Origin: Anaerolineales bacterium
Lineage (GTDB): Bacteria; Chloroflexota; Anaerolineae; Anaerolineales; E44-bin32
Direction of reading: 5' to 3'
Assembly (NCBI GenBank): GCA_011772595.1
Contig: WVZH01000326.1
Span: forward strand, 36,154 to 59,861
Length of the DNA stretch: 23,708 nt
How positions within the stretch are numbered: the stretch's first letter is position 1; each line of letters opens with the position of its first letter. This document shows positions 1 to 7,309 of this stretch, one piece after another. Position numbers and translations under genes: made by a program. Under the pieces are notes generated by a model. The model ran no database searches. It was not told the origin of the DNA and saw nothing but the letters and a program-made list of their open reading frames with translations.

Positions 1-11
1 TTAATCCCGCA

Positions 12-1121
12 TTAGCCTCGATTTAGCCCACTTCGAATTTTATGAGCAAAAGCTTCACTTTCCGGATCATCAAATAGGAATTCTATTTTTTCTGGGCCCT
101 CCACACCAAGTCCCAATTCGACGGCCCGCGCGATTTGATCTTGATCGAAAATGCTACCCCTCATTACCTCTCTCGTCGACCCAAAATTGCGTAAAATGGC
201 GACACCAACGGCATCAATTGCAACTCGGTCCTTGCCGACCAGGATGACGCCCGGATGAACTAACTTCCCACTTTCAGGACCCTCATTTGCGAAAGCATCA
301 ATTGCATCCAACACGACAATGTCCGGTTGATAGGCGAGATTGATTTCTGCGATCATTTCCCTCTGTTTCGGTGACTCGTGAAGCTCGCTCATGTAACGGT
401 GGGCATCTCCCGGGATAGTTCTTGCAACAATACCGACAGAATTTTTAAGGGACATCGTAAAATGCCCTCCATAACGGTGTGTCTTCAAACAACAGGTTGA
501 GATTACCCCATCGGCATCGAGCACGGGTCTGGCAATTGGGATCCCGCGTGACCAGTTACAACCTTCGAATTGAATAACTTCCCACTGATCAGCCTCGAGA
601 GAATCGAAATCGATCACCTGAAAATTCATATCCTCTCCAAGCGCGTAGATCCCTTTCTCTTCCATAACGTTCCGGGTCGTTTCCATACCGCTCCTGTCTC
701 CGACCGAGATTCGATCCGCGCCGTGTTCTTGCGACCATTGGATGAGCGTCCCCAAGACATCGTTGTGTGTCGAACCTGGAGTAGGGTGTGAGCTGTTGAA
801 ATTGGGCTTGATCAGTATTTTCTTCTCTTTTACGTCCGGTGCGAGCATAGCCAGCGCGCGCTTCACGCCTTCGGTGCGGTCTTCTGTTTTTACGAGTGCA
901 ATTTGAGCCATTGGAACTTCCTTTGTTGGAGTAAGAGAGGGAGATATAACTGTGGTAGGGGTATGCGTGAATGTAGGACGAGGTACTTGTGTTGTGCTTT
1001 GTGCGAGTTGTGTCGCTGTCGGTGTGAGGGAGGAGAAACGTTTACATGCGTGTAACAAGGTTGCGCTCAAAGATGCGCCACTCAAACCCAAGGTGGCTTT
1101 AATGAATGCTCTGCGATCCAT
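12..1121 (-). CDS. DUF362 domain protein with Tat/lipoprotein-like leader
   Basis: The 369-residue protein begins MDRRAFIKATLGLSGASL, a twin-arginine-like leader, and reaches a possible lipobox (LLHAC, Cys26). A Thr/Pro-rich linker follows (about residues 32-68), then a DUF362 domain (about 72-360) with recognisable blocks: ILIKPNFNSS, HGADRISVGDRSG, and STCCLKTHRYGGHFTMSLKN. DUF362 proteins are poorly characterised and often lie near iron-sulfur proteins; the reaction is unknown. The leader suggests export and perhaps anchoring to the outer face of the membrane, though the residue before A-C is His, so lipidation is uncertain. The start at 1121 has a strong AGGAGG site five bases upstream. 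A second in-frame ATG at 911 (residue 71, MAQIALVKTED) also has a good AAGGAAG site and would give a leaderless cytoplasmic form. The gene is divergent from dprA. Family call is firm; function is not known. Confidence 0.85.
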   Translation of the reverse strand: MDRRAFIKATLGLSGASLSATLLHACKRFSSLTPTATQLAQSTTQVPRPTFTHTPTTVISPSLTPTKEVPMAQIALVKTEDRTEGVKRALAMLAPDVKEKKILIKPNFNSSHPTPGSTHNDVLGTLIQWSQEHGADRISVGDRSGMETTRNVMEEKGIYALGEDMNFQVIDFDSLEADQWEVIQFEGCNWSRGIPIARPVLDADGVISTCCLKTHRYGGHFTMSLKNSVGIVARTIPGDAHRYMSELHESPKQREMIAEINLAYQPDIVVLDAIDAFANEGPESGKLVHPGVILVGKDRVAIDAVGVAILRNFGSTREVMRGSIFDQDQIARAVELGLGVEGPEKIEFLFDDPESEAFAHKIRSGLNRG

Positions 1122-1350
1122 ATGCTCCTCCTAGAATTCGATTCTATTGTAATTTCAGGTCGCAAGCCTTCGCCTAGCGGCCTCACAAGGGAATGATGCT
1201 CGTACCCTATATACATTTGCAGTCTGAGATATGTTCACGTCGATCGACCTATTTCCAAAGTCGTCCTTCGATATGTGGCTCCTCGAGTTGGGAACCATGA
1301 TATTGTAATTAAAAAATCATTACTGGAACATACCCCGATGGATCATGTGC

Positions 1351-1380
1351 TTGACATACTTAAAATCGCTGTGATATGCT
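1351..1380 (+). promoter_or_regulatory. Predicted sigma70-type promoter of dprA-manC
   Basis: There is a perfect TTGACA (1351-1356), an 18-base spacer, and TATGCT (1375-1380) preceded by TGA, an extended -10. Transcription would start near 1387, giving a short leader that carries the AGGAGG site at 1392-1397. It is placed correctly for dprA. Confidence 0.65.
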
Positions 1381-1402
1381 CTGACCGCTCCAGGAGGCCG
1401 TG

Positions 1403-2515
1403 ATGGGGGACAAAAGGCGTTTTTGGATCGGTTTCAATCTTGTGACCGGAATCGGTCCCACCCGACTCAAAACCTTACTCGATGCGTTTGGGGACGCTGA
1501 GGCTGCGTGGAATGCCTCAGCAGACGAGCTACGAGCCGTAGGTCTTGGTTCGAAGGTCATCGAGGCGTTAGAGCAAGTCCGTAGTCAGGTCGATCTGGAT
1601 CGTGCCATTAAACGTATTCAATCGATGGGCTTCGGTATCACAACTTGGGAGTGTGAGGATTATCCGCTTCGACTGCTTGAGATCGCTGCTCCACCGCCTC
1701 TCCTGTATGTTTGGGGTGAGCTGCAACCGGCAGATCGTTGGGCAGTGGCCATCGTCGGGACCCGTAGAGCGACAGCCTATGGTGAAGCCGTAGCACGAGA
1801 GGTTGCTGCCGCGCTCGCAGTTAGTGGCGTGACGATCGTTTCCGGTCTTGCCCGGGGAATAGACAGCGTGGCACACCAAGCAGCACTCGAGGCGGGTGGG
1901 CGAACGATCGCTGTCTTGGGATCTGGTCTGGATCGCATATACCCACCCGAACACAGACGTTTGGCCGAGAGGATTGCGGATCGTGGAGTTGTTCTGAGCG
2001 ACTATCCGCTTGGAACGTCTCCGGAGCCGAAGAACTTTCCGCCTCGCAATCGGATCATCAGCGGTCTGTCACTACTCGTCGTCGTAGTCGAGGCGGGGGA
2101 AAGTAGCGGTGCCTTGATCACAGCGGATTTTGCTGCGGAGCAAGGTCGTGACGTGTTCGCCGTCCCAGGTGAAATCTACCGTCAATCTAGTAAAGGGGTA
2201 AACCGTCTGATCGCTGCGGGCGCTCACCCCTTATTGTCGCCGGAGGACGTATTAGAAGCATTGAATCTCGACCTCGTTGCTCGACAGGAAATCGCTTCTG
2301 CGGAGCTCCCCGAGGATGAGACAGAGCGTAATATTTTGGAAGCGCTGAGTCAGGATCCTATGCATGTCGACGAATTACAAGTGAATTGCCGATTACCGAT
2401 CTCAAAAATAACGGCATCTTTGGCGATGTTGGAACTTAAAGGACGTGTCCGGCAGGTGGGAGGGATGCAATATGTGAGAGTCCGCGAGCCGCGTACTGCG
2501 TATCGAGTGGAATGA
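1403..2515 (+). CDS. dprA: DNA-processing protein DprA (Smf)
   Basis: DprA binds single-stranded DNA and loads RecA during natural transformation; it is also widely kept in bacteria not known to be competent. An N-terminal helix-hairpin-helix/SAM-like region (about residues 5-60, with VTGIGPTRLKTLLDAFG) is followed by the Rossmann-like DprA domain (about 65-290). That domain contains VAIVGTRRATAYG, TIVSGLARGIDSVAHQ, LGSGLDRIYPPEH, FPPRNRIISGLS and GALITADFAAEQ. A C-terminal winged-helix-like segment (about 305-362) ends the protein. GTG at 1400 and ATG at 1403 are adjacent; AGGAGG at 1392-1397 sits five bases before the ATG but only two before the GTG, so ATG is preferred (370 residues). The manC gene starts six bases after the stop, so the two are almost certainly co-transcribed. 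Length is usual for the family. Confidence 0.95.
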   Translation: MGDKRRFWIGFNLVTGIGPTRLKTLLDAFGDAEAAWNASADELRAVGLGSKVIEALEQVRSQVDLDRAIKRIQSMGFGITTWECEDYPLRLLEIAAPPPLLYVWGELQPADRWAVAIVGTRRATAYGEAVAREVAAALAVSGVTIVSGLARGIDSVAHQAALEAGGRTIAVLGSGLDRIYPPEHRRLAERIADRGVVLSDYPLGTSPEPKNFPPRNRIISGLSLLVVVVEAGESSGALITADFAAEQGRDVFAVPGEIYRQSSKGVNRLIAAGAHPLLSPEDVLEALNLDLVARQEIASAELPEDETERNILEALSQDPMHVDELQVNCRLPISKITASLAMLELKGRVRQVGGMQYVRVREPRTAYRVE

Positions 2516-2521
2516 ATAAGA

Positions 2522-3622
2522 ATGAGTGCTGAATATTTCGCTGTAATCATGGCCGGGGGTGGGGGCACCCGCCTTTGGCCACTTTCGAGGCAAGAGAAAC
2601 CCAAACAGGTCTTGCGCCTGTTCGGAGATCGGACGATGTTTCAAGTCTCTGTCGACCGCCTTTTGCCGATTCTCGACCCACAACATATCTTCGTTGTCAC
2701 GGTTGAAGAACAGGCGGGTTTGCTCGGTCTTCAGGTGCCAGACTTGCCCTCAAAGAACTTCCTGCTAGAGCCAGCACCTCGAGGCACTGCTTCCGTTGTC
2801 GGTTTAGCGGCGATCGTCTTGCAAGAGAAGAGTCCGGGGTGCGTGACTGCGATCCTCACTGCGGATCACTATATCCCGCATCATGATCGTTTCCAAAAAC
2901 TACTCCTGGCTGCTCGAGACCTCGCCCTAGAAGGTGATCTAGTCACATTGGGTATCACTCCAGCCTATCCAGATACGGGATATGGTTATATCCATCGCGG
3001 GGAATCCCGAGGCGTGTTTAGAGGGTATGAAGCTTACCGTGTAGAGGCTTTCAAAGAAAAACCGGATCTTGAACAAGCACAAGCCTATCTCGAAAATGGT
3101 CAGCACGCCTGGAATTCGGGAATGTTCGTCTGGAAGGCGGAACGGATTCTGGAAGAGATCGAACGACAAATGCCCGACCTCTTTGCAGGATTGCGTGAAA
3201 TCGCGGAGGCGTTGGGTAGCGATGCGGAGCGGGATGTCTTGGAGCGGGTTTGGAAGCGGTTAGCGAGTCAGACGGTGGATTATGGAATCATGGAAGGCGC
3301 AAAGAACGTCAGCGTAATTCCCGCAGATGATCTCGGTTGGATCGATGTGGGTGGCTGGAGGCGATTGTTTGACATCCTCGCACAAGACGGGGAGGGAAAC
3401 ATTCGCAATGCCCCCAATCTTTTGATGATCGACACCAAGCGGACACTCGTTTTTCAAGATGCGGAAACAACCGGAGATCGCTTGATCGCAGCGCTCGGTT
3501 TGGAGGACTTGATCATCGTGGACGCGGGCGATGTGGTTCTGGTTTGCCCGAAGGATCAAGCAGAACGTGTCAGAGAAATCGTGCAGACGTTAAGGGAGCA
3601 AGGATTGGATCGTTACTTGTAG
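2522..3622 (+). CDS. manC: Mannose-1-phosphate guanylyltransferase
   Basis: The enzyme makes GDP-mannose from mannose-1-phosphate and GTP, feeding glycan and exopolysaccharide synthesis in the cytosol. The nucleotide-binding signature is at residues 10-24 (MAGGGGTRLWPLSRQ), followed by LEPAPRGTASVVG, a metal-site-type TADHY, YPDTGYGYI, FKEKP, the WNSGMFVW block and VDYGIME...DLGWIDVGGW. At 366 residues it is the single-domain form, without the C-terminal phosphomannose isomerase half of bifunctional AlgA/ManC proteins. The start lies six bases after dprA, and GAATAAG just upstream is only a weak ribosome site, so coupling to dprA translation is plausible. Other sugar-1-phosphate nucleotidylyltransferases share the fold, but the FKEKP/WNSG/DVGGW set fits the mannose type. 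No clear terminator follows. Confidence 0.92.
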   Translation: MSAEYFAVIMAGGGGTRLWPLSRQEKPKQVLRLFGDRTMFQVSVDRLLPILDPQHIFVVTVEEQAGLLGLQVPDLPSKNFLLEPAPRGTASVVGLAAIVLQEKSPGCVTAILTADHYIPHHDRFQKLLLAARDLALEGDLVTLGITPAYPDTGYGYIHRGESRGVFRGYEAYRVEAFKEKPDLEQAQAYLENGQHAWNSGMFVWKAERILEEIERQMPDLFAGLREIAEALGSDAERDVLERVWKRLASQTVDYGIMEGAKNVSVIPADDLGWIDVGGWRRLFDILAQDGEGNIRNAPNLLMIDTKRTLVFQDAETTGDRLIAALGLEDLIIVDAGDVVLVCPKDQAERVREIVQTLREQGLDRYL

Positions 3623-4652
3623 CTGAATAACTTTAGGAAGCGAAACCTACGCACGAAGTTGTTTAGGCTGACACCTGTGATCCCAATGACATTCTCCTGC
3701 AGAGGGGCTTGTTGAAGGGACCTTTTGATTTGAGTGGGATCCATTCAGGCGGAGTATAAGATTAGGGAATTCAATCTGGAAAATTCGATGCCCCTGCGCA
3801 TCAAATGCGAGAAGACCACTTAAACATTCCGATAGCGTGGGAAGATGGCCAGGTCACGATTAATCTTGATAAGCTGTAACTTTGCGTAAAGAGGCTTCAC
3901 ACCCAAAAAGCACGTATGGTGCGCGATTTCGACGGCATTAGTCACATTTTTTGCGCTTGGAAGAACAAGTCCGCAGATACGCTTCATATGGCCTTTAAGT
4001 CCTACTAAATTCATCGCAACAAAATATCAGTAATTCGTTATACTGTACATAGATCGTTTTACGATATGTGGCATCCGATTCAAATATTGTATTCGCGGCT
4101 TGAGTAATTTCGCTCTATTTCTAGATTTTGGCATTTAAACGCCAGTCATCAATGCAATTTACGGGGAGGAGGAGCTCTACCCCCGTTCGTCGCTACTCAA
4201 ATCGAATAAGAACTCCCGGATCAGGGGAATCATTGGATTCTATTGCTCTGGTGGTATTTGCAACCTCGTCATGGCTTAGCCGTTAGAGTAGGGAGTGCGG
4301 CGGCACCTCGGGACTCTAAGCGTTAGTCTCGATAAACTGATGAGATCATTACGATCAAGGTCTTTAATTTCGAGGTCAAAGCCACCGAAGTACAAGGGTT
4401 CTTTCAAAACCCTCAAGGAATGGGTGCCAGGGGCGGTACTGCGACGAAAATAGCTTGGAAGTTTGGGATCTGAAAATTAAATCAGCACATCAACAAGTGA
4501 AGTGGCAGTGTGGATTGTCATCCAGATGCTGGATGGCGAAGCAAATGTATTTCTAGCCACAATGCCTCTACACTTCTCAAGCTTATCGCGGCCATTGTCT
4601 CGCGGTTTTTTGCCCGTCTCCAATTAGTTGGGGGGAGGCAGGGGAATGTTGG
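3623..4652. other. Gene-poor interval with possible decayed coding remnants
   Basis: About 1 kb with no convincing intact gene. A 64-codon minus-strand frame (3820-4014) has no ribosome site and no recognisable motif. On the plus strand, 4152-4286 encodes 44 residues including GSGESLDSIALVVFA, faintly like the 'GQSLVEFALVLP' helix start of TadE proteins; an open stretch at about 4335-4463 lacks a normal start. Hairpin-capable sites are an imperfect inverted repeat at 4047-4069 (arms ATCGT/ACGAT plus ACAT/ATGT), AGGGTT/AACCCT at 4395-4413, and a perfect CATCCAG-ATG-CTGGATG at 4519-4535. None is followed by a T-run. The interval may hold regulatory DNA for the downstream TadE-like gene. Confidence 0.4.
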
Positions 4653-6875
4653 ATGGTTCACCGCTGGATAACGAGGCTTAGGTCTGGACGGAACAACTCT
4701 CGCGCACAGGGTATGGTCGAATTTGCGCTCATCCTTCCCGTCCTGATGATGCTTCTCTTTGTGATCGTCGAGCTTGCGCGTCTCCTGCACGCCTGGCTGG
4801 CGGTCGAGAACGGCGCCCGTTTCGGGGTACGCTACGCAATAACCGGCGAATACAACCCCATCCACTGTGAGGGTTTTCCCGGGGACGTTTGCGACGAACG
4901 ATATGAGGAGGACGCTGCCCGCATCCCATCGATCAAAGATACGGCGCGCGCTGGTTCTGTTGCCATCATGCGCGACGAGAGCAAAGCCGTCGGGGAACCC
5001 GGTTTCTACAATGTGACGGTGTGCTCAAGCCGACGGGATGCGTTCGATCAGCCCATCTTTCAATACAACGACCCCGATCCGGGGAACGATCCCGCGATGT
5101 GCATCCGTATCGCAGATAGTGTGCCGATGGAGGACGGTGGAGGTCCGGGCGACCGTGTATCCGTGACAGTCGAATTTGAGCATCCCATGATCACCCCAAT
5201 CCTGAGCACCTGGTGGCCCCACATTCACTTGCGCGCGAGGCGTCAGGGCATCGTCGAGCAGTTCCGCGTTGCCAGGGTTGTCGGGCTGCCGGCCACCGTT
5301 GTCGAGCCCTCCTTCACGCCGACTGAGACCTATACGGTTACGATCACCCCGACGACAACGGAGACGGCTACTGTCACAAATACACCTTGTAAGGTACCAC
5401 CGGTAGTCAAGATTCAACAACCCGAAGCCGATGAAGTTTACCTGCTATCCGTTCCTTCTCATGCAACAGCATACGATCCCGACAATGCCGATCCTGGTAA
5501 CTGTGCGGGAGTGGGAGCGGACGGCTTGGGGATCCAGCAGGTCCAGTTTGCGGTCTATTATTGGAGTGGGAGTTGGGAGCAGGTGTACTCGGGGACGGAT
5601 TATACCGCTTGCTATTGCGGGTTTGGTGGCAACTGTCCATGTCCGGAGTATGCTCTGGATAGCATGATCTGGCCGGGAGGGGCAGCCATCAGCAACGGTC
5701 TTCACCGCATGATGGTCCGCGCACAGGATGACGAGGGTGTATGGAGTGCTTGGGAGTCAGTAGATTTCGAAATCAACGCCCCCACGCCGACACCCACGGT
5801 CACGGCAACAGCGACGGCAAAACCATCTTGTTCTGGCGTAGCCTTCGGTCCTTTCAACTTCCTCGACTGGGCACAGGTGACCCAGCATATCAGTAATACG
5901 ACTTACCCTGGGCTTCAGGTCACAAGAGTCATACTGAACTGGGGTCCATTGGAAGGTGCTTCGGATTACTACAACTGGAACGAGTTTGTAGACTATATGG
6001 AGTGGGAAGGTATCGAAATTGACGCCGGTAATGATTACAGTTCACGGACGTATTCTGACAAGAACACGCCCCTAGATGTTAAACACGGTGTTAATGCTAA
6101 TCAGATCTTCATCGATTTCGACGGCCTCAACAACGGCTATCTTAATGCGGCGCCCTTGAATTATTCATCCGCGCAGTTCGGTTGGACGATCGAGTTCAGT
6201 GACCCGTCATGTAATCTATATCGTTCAGCTTCTGACGTCCCACTTCCCACAGTAACACGCACGCCCACGATAACACGTACGCCTACGATCACGCGCACTC
6301 CGACGATTACGCGTACACAGACTAGGACACCCACCAGAACCAGGACGCCCACACGAACCAGGACACCGACTGTCACACCGGAACCCAATTGCAACGACAT
6401 CAATGTGGTGAACATCTGGCGGGGTTCCTCCAACAAGAGCCGGCTCTTGATGAGTGTTCGTAATGACAACCCGATGGCGGTCTCTATGAACCAGGCGGAC
6501 CTCTACTGGACCAAGACCTACTCCAATATGGAAGTCGACTGGTTCGAATTTACGGATGCCCGCTTCTACGGCGGTGATGATTCCTCGCCTGATACAGAAA
6601 ATAAAAATGCGGATCCACCCATTGTTTTGGGGTCGGGCTCTACAGGCACGTTTGAGGTCGATTTCGATGGCAATAATGGCCCCATCGGTGGTTCTTTCAC
6701 GATTCGGCTCGAGTTCGAAGCAGGTAGGTGCCGTGTATCGGATTCGATCAGCCTCCCGATGCCAACGGCCACTCGGACACCAACCCAAACCCGTACGTCT
6801 TTACCCGCCACGGCAACACAAACATCGGAACCAGAAACCGCGACGCCGACGAAGACCATACCGCCTCTCGATTAA
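4653..6875 (+). CDS. TadE-like pilin fused to Thr/Pro linkers and Ig-like domains
   Basis: The 740-residue protein starts with a basic stretch and the TadE-type prepilin segment RAQGMVEFALILPVLMMLLF (residues 18-37, one membrane helix to about 46), then the typical GARFGVRYA (54-62). TadE proteins are minor pseudopilins of Flp/Tad pili and are usually under 250 residues. Here the TadE part (to about 215) is extended by a Thr-rich linker (219-246), an Ig-like domain with VRAQDDEGVWSAW (about 247-374), a second linker, domain A (about 392-531), a TRTPTI-type linker (533-577), related domain B (579-702) and a Thr/Pro tail. Domains A and B each carry a Cys near both ends (393/520; 580/693), consistent with disulfides outside the cell. 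GGGAGG lies about 15 bases upstream and GGGG 8 bases upstream of the ATG. No other tad genes are in view. TadE call is good; the rest is of unknown role, perhaps adhesion or surface display. Confidence 0.8.
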   Translation: MVHRWITRLRSGRNNSRAQGMVEFALILPVLMMLLFVIVELARLLHAWLAVENGARFGVRYAITGEYNPIHCEGFPGDVCDERYEEDAARIPSIKDTARAGSVAIMRDESKAVGEPGFYNVTVCSSRRDAFDQPIFQYNDPDPGNDPAMCIRIADSVPMEDGGGPGDRVSVTVEFEHPMITPILSTWWPHIHLRARRQGIVEQFRVARVVGLPATVVEPSFTPTETYTVTITPTTTETATVTNTPCKVPPVVKIQQPEADEVYLLSVPSHATAYDPDNADPGNCAGVGADGLGIQQVQFAVYYWSGSWEQVYSGTDYTACYCGFGGNCPCPEYALDSMIWPGGAAISNGLHRMMVRAQDDEGVWSAWESVDFEINAPTPTPTVTATATAKPSCSGVAFGPFNFLDWAQVTQHISNTTYPGLQVTRVILNWGPLEGASDYYNWNEFVDYMEWEGIEIDAGNDYSSRTYSDKNTPLDVKHGVNANQIFIDFDGLNNGYLNAAPLNYSSAQFGWTIEFSDPSCNLYRSASDVPLPTVTRTPTITRTPTITRTPTITRTQTRTPTRTRTPTRTRTPTVTPEPNCNDINVVNIWRGSSNKSRLLMSVRNDNPMAVSMNQADLYWTKTYSNMEVDWFEFTDARFYGGDDSSPDTENKNADPPIVLGSGSTGTFEVDFDGNNGPIGGSFTIRLEFEAGRCRVSDSISLPMPTATRTPTQTRTSLPATATQTSEPETATPTKTIPPLD
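6255..6368 (+). repeat. TRTPTI/TRTRTP coding minisatellite
   Basis: The stretch encodes about 38 residues of repeated T-R-T-P-T-I and then T-R-T-R-T-P units in the linker between domains A and B of the TadE-like protein. Codons vary between units (ACA/ACG/ACT, CGC/CGT/AGG, CCC/CCT/CCG), so the peptide repeat is better kept than the DNA repeat. This argues for selection on the linker and not for a recent slippage expansion. Confidence 0.8.
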
Positions 6876-6897
6876 TGATCGAAGTGACCCCATCATC

Positions 6898-6933
6898 ATG
6901 TGGCTCCGCTTGTCGGAGCCACATTTTATTTTT
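6898..6933 (+). terminator. Rho-independent terminator after the TadE-like gene
   Basis: A perfect 11-base-pair stem, ATGTGGCTCCG with CGGAGCCACAT, encloses the loop CTTGT and is followed by TTTATTTTT. It lies 23 bases after the stop codon and cleanly separates this gene from topA. Confidence 0.92.
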
Positions 6934-7234
6934 GGAGACGTAAAGTTCCGGGATTGCCATTCCACCACACGTAGGGTGCAGGGCCGGTCTAATGAGACAG
7001 CTCCAAACGCTTTTCCTTACAAATTCAATGCTCTCATTGAAGTCTTAGGGATTGAAGCGTTGTAAATGCCTCTGCTTTCGGAAAAATATCTTGTGTGGGG
7101 GATCGGTTTGTAAAATGGTGATGGCTCGATTTCCTTCAAGAGCCACCCCTTCATCCACCTCAGGCGAAAGGATTTAGTGTTGTGGTGAAAGTAGTGCTGG
7201 AACGCCTTCTCAATGCTGTGAGTGAGCACGAAGA
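6934..7234. other. Non-coding interval upstream of topA
   Basis: About 300 bases without a supported gene. A 70-codon minus frame (7017-7229) lacks a ribosome site and known motifs. A nested inverted repeat is visible: outer arms AACGCTT (7006-7012) and AAGCGTT (7055-7061) around a perfect hairpin TTCAATG-CTCT-CATTGAA (7024-7041). No T-run follows, so it is not an obvious terminator. Confidence 0.4.
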
Positions 7235-7264
7235 TTGGAGTAGCGCGGCAGGGTGTGATATATT
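7235..7264 (+). promoter_or_regulatory. Predicted topA promoter
   Basis: TTGGAG (7235-7240), an 18-base spacer and TATATT (7259-7264) preceded by TGA (extended -10). The expected start point is near 7271, about 39 bases before the preferred GTG. The -35 match is only partial. Confidence 0.45.
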
Positions 7265-7309
7265 TCCACTGTTTGATTCATATTGCTTTGTCATTTGGAG
7301 AAGTATTTA

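Noticed and set aside
1568..1954. 128-codon open frame antisense to dprA
   Set aside because: Lies wholly within a well-supported gene on the other strand and has no family pattern.
3820..4014. 64-codon minus-strand open frame in the gene-poor interval
   Set aside because: No ribosome site, no recognisable motif, and isolated; mentioned only as content of the gap.
6255..6368. Regularly repeated 18-base units that could suggest a CRISPR array
   Set aside because: Units are in frame within a coding region, have no unique spacers, and encode a Thr/Pro linker.
6225..6788. 187-codon open frame antisense to the TadE-like gene, rich in Arg/Gly/Val
   Set aside because: Its repeats are the reverse reading of the Thr/Pro linker; not an independent gene.
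7017..7229. 70-codon minus-strand open frame upstream of topA
   Set aside because: No ribosome site or known pattern, and it overlaps inverted repeats and the topA promoter region.
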